From Streptomyces olindensis (GTDB taxonomy: Bacteria > Actinomycetota > Actinomycetes > Streptomycetales > Streptomycetaceae): a stretch of 64,000 bases of DNA. The DNA lies in assembly GCA_000696115.1 (NCBI GenBank), contig JJOH01000019.1, forward strand, positions 310,001 to 374,000. Direction: 5' to 3'. Shown here in pieces: positions 30,590 through 38,074 of this stretch (positions are counted from its first letter, which is position 1; each line of letters starts with the position of its first letter). Under the pieces are notes generated by a model. It did not search any database. It saw nothing but the letters and a program-made list of their open reading frames with translations, and had not been told where the DNA came from. The position numbers were made by a program, and so were the translations under genes.

Positions 30590-31891
30590 TCACGCCTCGT
30601 CCCGCACCAGCGCCAACAGCCGGTCGAGGACCCGGGGGCCGCCGGTGCGGATGCCGTCGTGCTCGAACTCGTCCGTGATCCAGGTGCGCAACCCGCGGAC
30701 GGTGCGGGCGGTGCGCAGGGAGTGGGCCGTGTCGACGTACATGTCGTCGTGGTAGACGGCCGCCACGACCGGCACCTCGTTGGCGGCGAGCCGGGCCGGG
30801 TCGTACAGGGGCGTCCAGTCGGAGCGGGCGGCGAGCAGGTCGGCGGTCTCGCGCAGGGGGCGCAGCGCCGGGTCGCACTCGAACATCCAGGGGTGGATCG
30901 ACTCGCCGGTGAACAGCAGCGGTTCGTCGCCCGCGAGGGCCTTGGCGGCGTCGAACCGCGGGAACTCGGCGCGGACCCGCTCGGCCGACCAGGCGGTGGG
31001 CCGGCCGTCCTGGCCGTAGATCGACTCGTGGATCAGGGCGTACAGCGGGTGGCGGGCGTAGGACAGCATGCCCTGCGCCTGCTCCTGGAAGGCGTCGGAG
31101 AGCATGTGGCCCTGCGGGGTGCGGACGAAGGCCTCCTCCAGGAGGTAGTGGAGGCGGTGGGTGCCGTCGCCGGTGCCGAGGACGATGCCGAGGGACTGGA
31201 AGGCCTCGACGGTGAGACGGTAGCCGTTCGGCAGGACCACGTCGTGCGTCAGCAGGTGGTCGGCGATCCGGCGGGCGCGCTCGACGTCCTGCGGGTAGCG
31301 GGCGTAGTGGGCGGCGACCTTGCGTTCGACGCGCGGGAAGGCCGCCCGGTAGACGTCGTCCGCGTGGGCGTCCAGGGAGGGCAGCCCGCCGGTGATGACG
31401 GCGGTGGCCAGGCCCTCGGGGGCGAGGGAGAGGTAGCTGGTGGCGCAGAAACCGCCGAAGCTCTGGCCGAGGACGGTCCAGGGCGCGCCGCCGGTGACCT
31501 CGGCGCGGATGGCCTCGCAGTCGCGGACGATCGAGTCGGCGCGGAAGTGCGTGAGGTAGTCGGCCTGGTCGGCGGGGCCGCCGCGCAGCGGGAGCGTCTG
31601 ACGGCCGGCGGGCGTGGAGTGGCCGGTGCCGCGCTGGTCGAGGAGGAGCACCCGGTACTCCTTCAGGGCCCTGCCGAGCCAGCCGGGCCGGCCCACGGAG
31701 CGGTCCGCGCCGAAGCCGGGCCCGCCCTGGAGGTAGAGCAGCCACGGCAGGTCCTGGTCCGCCTTGTCGGTCGCGACGACCTCACGGGCGTACAGCTCGA
31801 TCGTCTCGCCCTCGGGGCGGTCGTGGTCGAGGGGGACGGTGAAGCGGCGGTCGGTGAGGACGACTCCGGGCTGGCGGTAGCTGAGCGTCAA
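30590..31891 (-). CDS. Alpha/beta hydrolase, proline-iminopeptidase type
   Basis: 433 aa. 'WLLYLQGGPGFGADRS' gives the oxyanion-region GGPG; 'LLLDQRGTGHSTP' is family text; the nucleophile is in 'WTVLGQSFGGFCATSYLS' (GQSFGG); late 'VVAAVYHDDMYVD' and 'TDEFEHDGIR' supply acid and His candidates. Prolyl aminopeptidases of this larger type release N-terminal proline in the cytoplasm. A TTG at 31891, preceded by GGGAG five bases away, is the best start because family similarity begins there. It lies 109 bases downstream of rhaR on the same strand; a rhamnose role is unlikely. Confidence 0.82.
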   Translation of the reverse strand: MTLSYRQPGVVLTDRRFTVPLDHDRPEGETIELYAREVVATDKADQDLPWLLYLQGGPGFGADRSVGRPGWLGRALKEYRVLLLDQRGTGHSTPAGRQTLPLRGGPADQADYLTHFRADSIVRDCEAIRAEVTGGAPWTVLGQSFGGFCATSYLSLAPEGLATAVITGGLPSLDAHADDVYRAAFPRVERKVAAHYARYPQDVERARRIADHLLTHDVVLPNGYRLTVEAFQSLGIVLGTGDGTHRLHYLLEEAFVRTPQGHMLSDAFQEQAQGMLSYARHPLYALIHESIYGQDGRPTAWSAERVRAEFPRFDAAKALAGDEPLLFTGESIHPWMFECDPALRPLRETADLLAARSDWTPLYDPARLAANEVPVVAAVYHDDMYVDTAHSLRTARTVRGLRTWITDEFEHDGIRTGGPRVLDRLLALVRDEA

Positions 31892-32000
31892 CAGGGCTCC
31901 CGGGACGGACGGATGTTCGGACCGCGTCCCAGTCCATCACAGGGAACGTCCGGGCGGAGGCCCTTCGGATCATGAAGTCCTGCTGAACGGTGATTCAGGG

Positions 32001-33026
32001 TCAGCGGGCGGCCAGGCTGGAGCGGCGGACCACCAGTTCCGGCTGGAGGACGACCCGCCGGTGCTCGTGCGGGCGCGCCGTGCCCTCCTCCTCCGTCTCC
32101 TCCAGGAGCAGGTCGGCGGCCATGGCGCCCATGGTGACGGCGGGCTGCCGTACCGAGGTGAGCGGGACGGCCGCGGCGGCCGCGAACTCGATGTCGTCGT
32201 AGCCGACGATGGCGAGGTCGTCGGGGACGCGCACACCGGCCGCGTACATGGCCTGGAGCACGCCGAGGGCGAGCAGGTCGTTGGCGCAGAACACGGCGGT
32301 GGGCCGGTCGGCGAGGCCGAGGAGGCGGGCCCCGGCGTCGCGGCCGGCGGCGACGTCCAGCCGTTCGGTGGGCAGCTCGCGCAGGGCGTCGGGGCCGAGC
32401 CCGGCCTCGGCGAGGGCTTCCAGGGCGCCGGTGCGGCGGTCGCGGACCTGGTTGAGGCCGGGCGGGCCGCTGACGTAGGCGAGGGAGCGGTGCCCGGCGT
32501 CGACGAGGTGGCGTACGGCGAGGGCGCCGCCCGCGACGTCGTCGACGGAGACGGAGCACTCGGTGGTGCCCTCGGCGACCCGGTCGACCAGGACGAACGG
32601 GATGCCGTGCCGGCGGAACGCCTCGATGTTGCGGCCGGTCGCGTCGGCCGGGGTGAGCAGCACGCCGCGTACGCGCTGCTCGGCGAAGAGCGACAGGTAC
32701 TCGGCCTCCTCGCCCGGGTTCTGGGCGCTGTTGCAGACCATCACGCCGAGCCCGGCCTGCCGGGCGGCGCGTTCGGCGCCGCGCGCCACGTCGACGAAGA
32801 AGGGGTTGCCCATGTCGAGGACGAGCAGCCCCATGATGCGGCTGCGGCCGGCGCGCAGCTGGCGCGCGGACTCGCTGCGGACGTAGCCGAGCCGGTCTAT
32901 CGCGGACAGCACGCGGGCCCGGGTCTCGGTGGCGACCGTGTCCGGGCGGTTGATCACGTTCGACACCGTGCCGACGGAGACTCCGGCGGCACGGGCGACG
33001 TCCTTGATACCCACCGACTGGGCCAT
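32001..33026 (-). CDS. rhaR: LacI-family repressor, probable rhamnose regulator RhaR
   Basis: 341 aa. The DNA-binding head is 'GIKDVARAAGVSVGTVSNVINRPDTV' with the minor-groove hinge 'LSAIDRLGYVRSESARQLRAGRS'. The ligand domain is of the periplasmic-binding type ('RIMGLLVLDMGNPFFVDVARG', 'AVFCANDLLALGVLQAMY', 'VPLTSVRQPAVTMGAMAADLLLEE'). It lies at the end of the leftward rhamnose transport operon. It should bind the TGAAWSGTTTCA-like sites between the divergent operons and be released by L-rhamnose or a pathway intermediate. A stop-side inverted repeat, CTGAA-N6-TTCAG, overlies 31983-31998. Confidence 0.85.
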   Translation of the reverse strand: MAQSVGIKDVARAAGVSVGTVSNVINRPDTVATETRARVLSAIDRLGYVRSESARQLRAGRSRIMGLLVLDMGNPFFVDVARGAERAARQAGLGVMVCNSAQNPGEEAEYLSLFAEQRVRGVLLTPADATGRNIEAFRRHGIPFVLVDRVAEGTTECSVSVDDVAGGALAVRHLVDAGHRSLAYVSGPPGLNQVRDRRTGALEALAEAGLGPDALRELPTERLDVAAGRDAGARLLGLADRPTAVFCANDLLALGVLQAMYAAGVRVPDDLAIVGYDDIEFAAAAAVPLTSVRQPAVTMGAMAADLLLEETEEEGTARPHEHRRVVLQPELVVRRSSLAAR

Positions 33027-33063
33027 CGGGCAGGGACCTCCAGGAGGACGAGGGGGGCGGCGG

Positions 33064-33099
33064 CCGGGGCGGCTTCACATTACCGGCACGCCGCCCCGG
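33064..33099. terminator. Hairpin between the propeller gene and rhaR
   Basis: CCGGGGCGGC (33064-33073) pairs perfectly with GCCGCCCCGG (33090-33099) across a 16-base loop, 14 bases after the propeller stop codon on the minus strand. There is no T tract, so it may attenuate rather than stop transcription into rhaR. Confidence 0.5.
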
Positions 33100-33112
33100 T
33101 AACCGGTCGCGG

Positions 33113-34537
33113 TCAGGCGGGCAGGCGGAAGTCGACGACGTGCAGCGCCGAGGGCGTCGTACCGCTGGACTTCTCCTGGTACATGAAGGAGAGCACCCCG
33201 TCCTGCGCGACACGCGTCTCGTCGATGACGACCTCGCCGAAGGCGTTGAGGCCGCTGCCGTCGAACAGGACCCTCCAGTCGGTGTACCCGGAGGCCGCCG
33301 AGGCGCCGGCGATCCGGCCGAAGGGGAAGATCGCGTAGGCGTTGTCGTACGTGTCCAGGATCAGCTTGGTGCGCTGGCTGGAGTTGAGCGGGACCGGTAT
33401 CTCGGTCTTCTGCCAGGTGCCGGAGGCGTTGCGGCGGACGTGGAAGGCGCGGCCGTTCCTGGTCCGGTCGGAGACGTAGTTGGTGGTGCACTGCCCGAAG
33501 CGGCCGGGCACGTAGGAGATGATCGCGTGCGGCCGGCCCGCGGAGTCGGTGAACTGGCTCTCCTGGTTCATCAGGGAGTGGTCCGGGTTGAGCGGGTCGA
33601 CGACCAGGCCGGCGTCGTTCACGGACACCTTGTCGGAGCCGCCGGTGGTGCCGACGACGGTGCCCGCGTTGTTGCGCCAGGTGCGGCCGCGGTCGTCGGA
33701 GTAGACGTAGCCGGTGTCGTGGTTGGTGATGCCGCCGCTGCTGCACATCACGGCGCCGTTCTGCTCGCGCCAGGTGAAGAAGGAGTGCAGCCGGCCGCCC
33801 CGGTCGTAGTCGATGCCGTGCAGGTACATGTTGCGGGCGGTGGAGGAGCCGTGCTCGCTGGTGTAGGTGCCGGTGGAGCTGGACCACTCCCCCAGGTTGG
33901 TCCACCGGGTGCCGTCGTACTCGGCGAGGGCGTTGCGGCCGTTGCCGGAGACGGCGACGCGGTAGCTGAGCTGGAGCCTGCCCTCCGGCGTGGAGATGAA
34001 CTGGGGGTAGGTGAACTGCGAGGTCAGCGCGAGGCCGTCCAGCGTGGACTGGGGGGCGCCGAAGCGGCTCGCGGTCCAGCTGAGCCCGGCGGGGTTGTCC
34101 ATCAGCCCGGCGACCGACTTGACGTAGGTGAAGCCGTCGCTGTGGGAGTCCATGTTGAGGTGCAGTCGGCCGTCGACCTTGGAGACGCCCATGGAGATGA
34201 CGTTGTGGGAGTCGTTGTAGCGCAGGGTGTGGCCGACCTTCACGGTCGACCAGGTGCTCCCGCCGAGGACACGGCGGCCGACGACGGCGTTGCGGTCGGC
34301 GGTGTACCAGACGGCGTACTGGTAGCCCTTGTAGGTCAGCAGGCCGTTCTTCTGGAACGAGTTGTTGTTGACCAGCCCGTCGTACGACACGAAGAACAGG
34401 GCCTGGCTGTCGAGAGTGGTGGTGCCGGTCCGGGTGACGGAGGGGCCGGGGTCGGCGGCCCGCGCCGTGCCGGAGGCCAGGGCGGGGCTCACCACCGCTC
34501 CCGCGAGGGCGGCGGCCAGCAACGTACGTCTGTGCAT
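33113..34537 (-). CDS. Secreted BNR_4-type beta-propeller protein, candidate rhamnose-releasing enzyme
   Basis: 474 aa with a Sec-type signal peptide, residues 1-27 ('LLAAALAGAVVSPALASGTARA'). The body is a seven-bladed propeller of the BNR_4 group: 'FFVSYDGLVNNNSFQKNGLL', 'NDSHNVISMGVSKVDGRLHL', 'MDSHSDGFTYVKS', 'YTSEHGSSTARNMYLHGIDYD', 'HAIISYVPGRFGQ'. His111, His126 and His132 lie where related polysaccharide enzymes keep catalytic histidines. It starts 16 bases after the mutarotase stop, so it belongs to the rhamnose transport operon. Rhamnosyl-glucuronate lyases/rhamnosidases (GH145/PL42) and ulvan lyases have this fold. I infer that it frees L-rhamnose outside the cell. Confidence 0.75.
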   Translation of the reverse strand: MHRRTLLAAALAGAVVSPALASGTARAADPGPSVTRTGTTTLDSQALFFVSYDGLVNNNSFQKNGLLTYKGYQYAVWYTADRNAVVGRRVLGGSTWSTVKVGHTLRYNDSHNVISMGVSKVDGRLHLNMDSHSDGFTYVKSVAGLMDNPAGLSWTASRFGAPQSTLDGLALTSQFTYPQFISTPEGRLQLSYRVAVSGNGRNALAEYDGTRWTNLGEWSSSTGTYTSEHGSSTARNMYLHGIDYDRGGRLHSFFTWREQNGAVMCSSGGITNHDTGYVYSDDRGRTWRNNAGTVVGTTGGSDKVSVNDAGLVVDPLNPDHSLMNQESQFTDSAGRPHAIISYVPGRFGQCTTNYVSDRTRNGRAFHVRRNASGTWQKTEIPVPLNSSQRTKLILDTYDNAYAIFPFGRIAGASAASGYTDWRVLFDGSGLNAFGEVVIDETRVAQDGVLSFMYQEKSSGTTPSALHVVDFRLPA

Positions 34538-34553
34538 CTCGTGGACTCCATCG

Positions 34554-34874
34554 TCATGCGAGGTGGAACACTTCGGTGAGGGGTTTCATGGCCTCGTCGG
34601 GCCGGGCGCCGTCCAGCGACTCGAAGAACGGCGCCATCTCCGCCTGCCAGCGGGCGTTGACATCGGTGGCTTCCATGCCGGCCTGGGCCGCGGCGAAGTC
34701 CTCGGTCTCCAGGTAGCCGACGAGCAGTCCGTCCTCGCGCAGGAAGAGCGAGTAGTTGTGCCAGCCGGTCTCCTTCAGCGCCTGGAGCATCTCGGGCCAC
34801 ACGGCGGCGTGCCGCTCGCGGTACTCGTCGAGGCGATCCGCCCGGACCTTCAGCAGGAAGCACACGCGCTGCAT
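34554..34874 (-). CDS. rhaM: L-rhamnose mutarotase
   Basis: 106 aa, the exact family size (also called RhaU). 'MQRVCFLLKVRADRLDEYRERHAAVWPEML' carries the conserved catalytic His at about 22; 'GWHNYSLFLREDGLLVGYLETEDF' and 'TDVNARWQAEMAPFFE' complete the ferredoxin-like fold. It interconverts alpha- and beta-L-rhamnose so that the isomerase gets its preferred anomer. ATG 34874 follows AAAGGG by six bases; the preceding TTG is not needed. It lies between the binding-protein and propeller genes. Confidence 0.93.
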   Translation of the reverse strand: MQRVCFLLKVRADRLDEYRERHAAVWPEMLQALKETGWHNYSLFLREDGLLVGYLETEDFAAAQAGMEATDVNARWQAEMAPFFESLDGARPDEAMKPLTEVFHLA

Positions 34875-34890
34875 CAACAGCCCTTTCTTT

Positions 34891-34918
34891 GATCAGAAAT
34901 CGATCAGCAGTCGATCAG
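34891..34918. repeat. Three 11-bp tandem repeats at the RhaS stop codon
   Basis: GATCAG recurs at 34891, 34902 and 34913 with an exact 11-base period (GATCAGAAATC, GATCAGCAGTC, GATCAGAAGTT). The third copy contains the RhaS stop codon; the others lie in the gap before the mutarotase gene. Confidence 0.7.
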
Positions 34919-36000
34919 AAGTTGAACTGGTCGATGTTCTTGGCGTCGAACACGGTCGGCTTGCCGAGGCTGATCACGCCGTCCTTGCCGATGGTGTACT
35001 CGCCCATGGAGCCGGCCTTGAAGGTCTCGCCCTCCTTGCCGGTGATCTGGCCGGAGGCCAGCGCGACGGCGGTACGGGCGGCCAGCTCGCCGAGCTTCGC
35101 CGGGTCCCACAGCTCGAACGCCTCGACGGTGCCGTTCTTGACGTACTTGCGCATGTCGTTGGGGGTGCCGAGGCCGGTCAGCTTGACCTTGCCCTTGTAC
35201 TTGGAGCCCGACAGGTACTGGGCGGCGGCCTTGATGCCAACTGTGGTCGGGGAGATGATCCCCTTCAGGTTCGGGTACTCCTGGAGCAGGCCCTGGGTCT
35301 GCTGGAAGGACTGCTGGGCGTCGTCGTTGCCGTACGCGACCTTCACCAGCTTCATGTTCTTGTACTCGGGCTTCTTCAGCTCGTCCTTCATGAAGTCGAT
35401 CCAGGTGTTCTGGTTCGTCGCGGTCTGCGCGGCGGACAGGATCGCGATCTCGCCCTTGTAGTCGATCTGCTTGGCGAGCAGCTGCACCTCGGTGCGGCCC
35501 AGGTCCTCGGCGGAGGCCTGCGAGACGAAGGCGTTGCGGCAGTCGGCGGTGGTGTCGGAGTCGTAGGTGACGACCTTGATGCCGTTCTTCATGGCCTGCT
35601 TGAGCGCGGTGCACAGGGCGCCCGGGTCCTGCGCGGACACGGCCATCGCGTCGACCTGCTGCTGGGTGAGCGTGTTGACGTAGGAGACCTGCCCGGCGGT
35701 GTCGGTCGCGCTGGACGGACCGACCTCCTTGTACTTGGAGCCCAGCTCGGTCAGGGCCTTCTCACCGCCCTTGTCGGCGGAGGTGAAGTACGGGTTGTTG
35801 ACCTGCTTGGGCAGGAACCCGACGGTCAGCCCCTTCTTCAGCTCGGCGTTCGGGTCGGCCTTGCCGGCGGTGGCCGCGGAGCCGCCCTCGTTCGCGACGT
35901 CCTTCTTGGTGGTGCCGCCGCCGCAGGCGGTGAGCGCCAGGGCGAGGGAGGTGGCGGTGGCGAGCGCCGCGCAGCTGCGGCGGAGCGTGGTCTTGCGCAT
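34915..36000 (-). CDS. rhaS: Rhamnose ABC transporter substrate-binding lipoprotein RhaS
   Basis: 361 aa. The signal peptide ends in a lipobox, 'ATSLALALTACGGG', with the Cys at about 26. The mature part is a CUT2-type periplasmic binding protein: 'KKGLTVGFLPKQVNNPYFTSADKGGEKALTE', 'VDAMAVSAQDPGALCTALKQAMK', 'VVTYDSDT', 'GIISPTTVGIKAAAQYLSGSKYKGKVKLTGLGTPNDMRKY'. It captures L-rhamnose at the membrane. The gene follows the two permeases and precedes the mutarotase in one operon. The closest named group is Rhizobium RhaS. Confidence 0.9.
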   Translation of the reverse strand: MRKTTLRRSCAALATATSLALALTACGGGTTKKDVANEGGSAATAGKADPNAELKKGLTVGFLPKQVNNPYFTSADKGGEKALTELGSKYKEVGPSSATDTAGQVSYVNTLTQQQVDAMAVSAQDPGALCTALKQAMKNGIKVVTYDSDTTADCRNAFVSQASAEDLGRTEVQLLAKQIDYKGEIAILSAAQTATNQNTWIDFMKDELKKPEYKNMKLVKVAYGNDDAQQSFQQTQGLLQEYPNLKGIISPTTVGIKAAAQYLSGSKYKGKVKLTGLGTPNDMRKYVKNGTVEAFELWDPAKLGELAARTAVALASGQITGKEGETFKAGSMGEYTIGKDGVISLGKPTVFDAKNIDQFNF

Positions 36001-36030
36001 GGCTGTGGTCCTTTACGAGGAAGGGCTGGG

Positions 36031-37041
36031 TTATGAGGTGGGAGTCGAGGCGGCTCTGCGGCCCGCCCTCGCTGTGGAGATCTGCCGTACGACCCGGGGG
36101 CCGAGCACGGACAGAACGAGCAGGACGCCGGTGACGACGATCTGCGACTGCGCGGAGACGTCCTGGAGGCTCATCACGTTCTGCAGCGCCCCGAGGAGGA
36201 ACACGCCGGCGATCGCGCCGCCCAGCGTGCCCTTGCCGCCGTCGAAGTCGATACCGCCGAGCAACACGGCCGCCACGACGGAGAGTTCCAGACCCGTGGC
36301 GTTGTCGTAGCGGGCGCTGGCGTAGTGCAGCGCCCAGAAGATGCCGGTCAGGGAGGCCATCAGACCGGTCAGGGTGAACAGGATCAGCTTCTGCCGCTTG
36401 ACCCGGATCCCGGCGAAGCGGGCCGCCTCCTCGCTCGCCCCGATCGCGAACAGCGAGCGCCCGAACGGCGTGGCGTGCAGCGCGACGACGGCGATGGCGA
36501 GCAGGACGAGGAACGGCAGGAAGGCGTACGGGATGAACGTGTCGCCGATGCGCCCGGCCGCGAAGTCCAGGTACTGCGTCGGGAAGTCGGTCACCGCGTC
36601 CGAGCCGAGCACGATCTGCGCGATGCCCCGGTAGGCGGCCAGGGTGCCGATGGTGACGGCCAGCGACGGCAGTCCCAGCTTGGTCACCAGCAGGCCGTTG
36701 ATCAAGCCGCAGACCACGCCCAGCAGCAGGCAGATCGGGATGATCGTCTCGATGGCCATGCCCTGGTTCCACAGGGCGCCCATCACGGCACCGGACAGAC
36801 CGGCCGTGGACGCCACCGACAGGTCGATCTCGCCGGAAACGACCAGCAGGGTCATCGGCAGCGCGATCAGCGCGATGGGCAGGGTGTTGCCGATCAGGAA
36901 CGACAGGTTGAGGGCGTTGCCGAACCCGTCGACGAAGCCGAAGGAGAACAGCAGGACGACGATGAGGAGGGCGCCGACGGCGGAATCCCACCTTTTCAAG
37001 GCGGACCGGCGGACCGCTCGGCTCAGGGAGATGTCAGCCAT
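36031..37041 (-). CDS. rhaQ: Rhamnose ABC transporter permease (RhaQ-like)
   Basis: 336 aa with about nine or ten membrane spans. Family text: 'LLIVVLLFSFGFVDGFGNALN', 'IALIALPMTLLVVSGEIDLSVAST' (the CUT2 permease signature), 'LVTKLGLPSLAVTIGTLAAYRGIAQIV', 'ELSVVAAVLLGGIDFDGGKGTLGGAIAG'. The start codon overlaps the end of the upstream permease by 8 bases, so they are translationally coupled and most likely form a heterodimer. Which of the pair corresponds to RhaP or RhaQ is uncertain. Confidence 0.88.
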   Translation of the reverse strand: MADISLSRAVRRSALKRWDSAVGALLIVVLLFSFGFVDGFGNALNLSFLIGNTLPIALIALPMTLLVVSGEIDLSVASTAGLSGAVMGALWNQGMAIETIIPICLLLGVVCGLINGLLVTKLGLPSLAVTIGTLAAYRGIAQIVLGSDAVTDFPTQYLDFAAGRIGDTFIPYAFLPFLVLLAIAVVALHATPFGRSLFAIGASEEAARFAGIRVKRQKLILFTLTGLMASLTGIFWALHYASARYDNATGLELSVVAAVLLGGIDFDGGKGTLGGAIAGVFLLGALQNVMSLQDVSAQSQIVVTGVLLVLSVLGPRVVRQISTARAGRRAASTPTS

Positions 37042-38074
37042 GGCGGGCGTTCCTCTTCTTCAGGGCGGAGGCCACGCGCAGCGCGACGATCCGGTCGACC
37101 GCGATGGCGAGGATGAGCAGGATGCCGTTGATGGCGAGCACCCAGACGGAGCTGACGCCGAGGGCGGGCAGCACGCTGTTGATGGACGTCAGCAGCAGCG
37201 CGCCGAGGGCCGCGCCGTAGACGCTGCCGGAGCCGCCGGTGAAGACGACGCCGCCGACCACGACCGCGCTGACGACGGTCAGTTCGTAGCCGTTGCCGGT
37301 GCCGGAGTCGACGTTGCCGAACCGGGCGAGGTACATCGCGCCGGCGAGTCCGGCGAGGGCGCCGCAGAAGGTGTACGCGGCGAGGATCCGCTTGCGGACG
37401 GGGATGCCGGCGAGCCGTGCCGCCTCCGGGTTGGAGCCGAGGGCGTAGAGCTCGCGGCCGCTGCCGAAGTGCTTGAGGTAGTAGGCGGTGGCGACGAGGA
37501 CGGCCAGGGCGATCAGCGCCAGGTACGGCACGGCCGAGATGCCGCCGGAGCCGAAGTCGACGAACCCGCCGGGCAGGTCGGCCGCGGTGATCTGCCGGGA
37601 GCCGACCCAGATGGAGTCGATGCCGCGGATGATGTACAGCGTGCCGAGGGTGACGACGAGCGCGGGCACCTGGCCGAGGCTGACGAGCAGGCCGTTGAGC
37701 AGTCCGAAGCCGATGCCGAGCAGCACCGCCAGGGCGATTGCGACGACCGGGTTTCCGCCGCCCTGGAGGTAGGTGCCGGCGGCGAAGGCGCTGATGCCGA
37801 GCGTGGAGCCGACGGACAGGTCGACGTTGCGGGTGATGACGACGAGGGACTGGCCGGTGGCGACCAGGACCAGGATCGTCGCGTTCAGCAACAGGTCCTT
37901 GATGCCCTGCTCGGACAGGAACTCGCTGTTGCCGGCCTGGGTGATGCCGATCATCACCAGGAAGACGACCAGGATGGCGAGTTCGCGCATCTTGAAGACG
38001 CGGTCGACCAGGCGCGTGCCGCTCGACTTGGGCACGTCGGCCACGGGGGCCTCTTGCGGGGTCACGACCGTCAT
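37034..38074 (-). CDS. rhaP: Rhamnose ABC transporter permease (RhaP-like)
   Basis: 346 aa, CUT2 permease. A short cytoplasmic N-terminus ('VTPQEAPVADVPKSSGTRL') precedes membrane spans with 'LVATGQSLVVITRNVDLSVGST', 'LLVSLGQVPALVVTLGTLYIIRGID', 'LGSNPEAARLAGIPVRKRIL' and 'ELTVVSAVVVGGVVFTGGSGSVYG'. ATG 38074 has GGGAGGG seven bases upstream and overlaps the ATPase stop as ATGA. It pairs with the following permease to form the membrane channel. Confidence 0.88.
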   Translation of the reverse strand: MTVVTPQEAPVADVPKSSGTRLVDRVFKMRELAILVVFLVMIGITQAGNSEFLSEQGIKDLLLNATILVLVATGQSLVVITRNVDLSVGSTLGISAFAAGTYLQGGGNPVVAIALAVLLGIGFGLLNGLLVSLGQVPALVVTLGTLYIIRGIDSIWVGSRQITAADLPGGFVDFGSGGISAVPYLALIALAVLVATAYYLKHFGSGRELYALGSNPEAARLAGIPVRKRILAAYTFCGALAGLAGAMYLARFGNVDSGTGNGYELTVVSAVVVGGVVFTGGSGSVYGAALGALLLTSINSVLPALGVSSVWVLAINGILLILAIAVDRIVALRVASALKKRNARHG

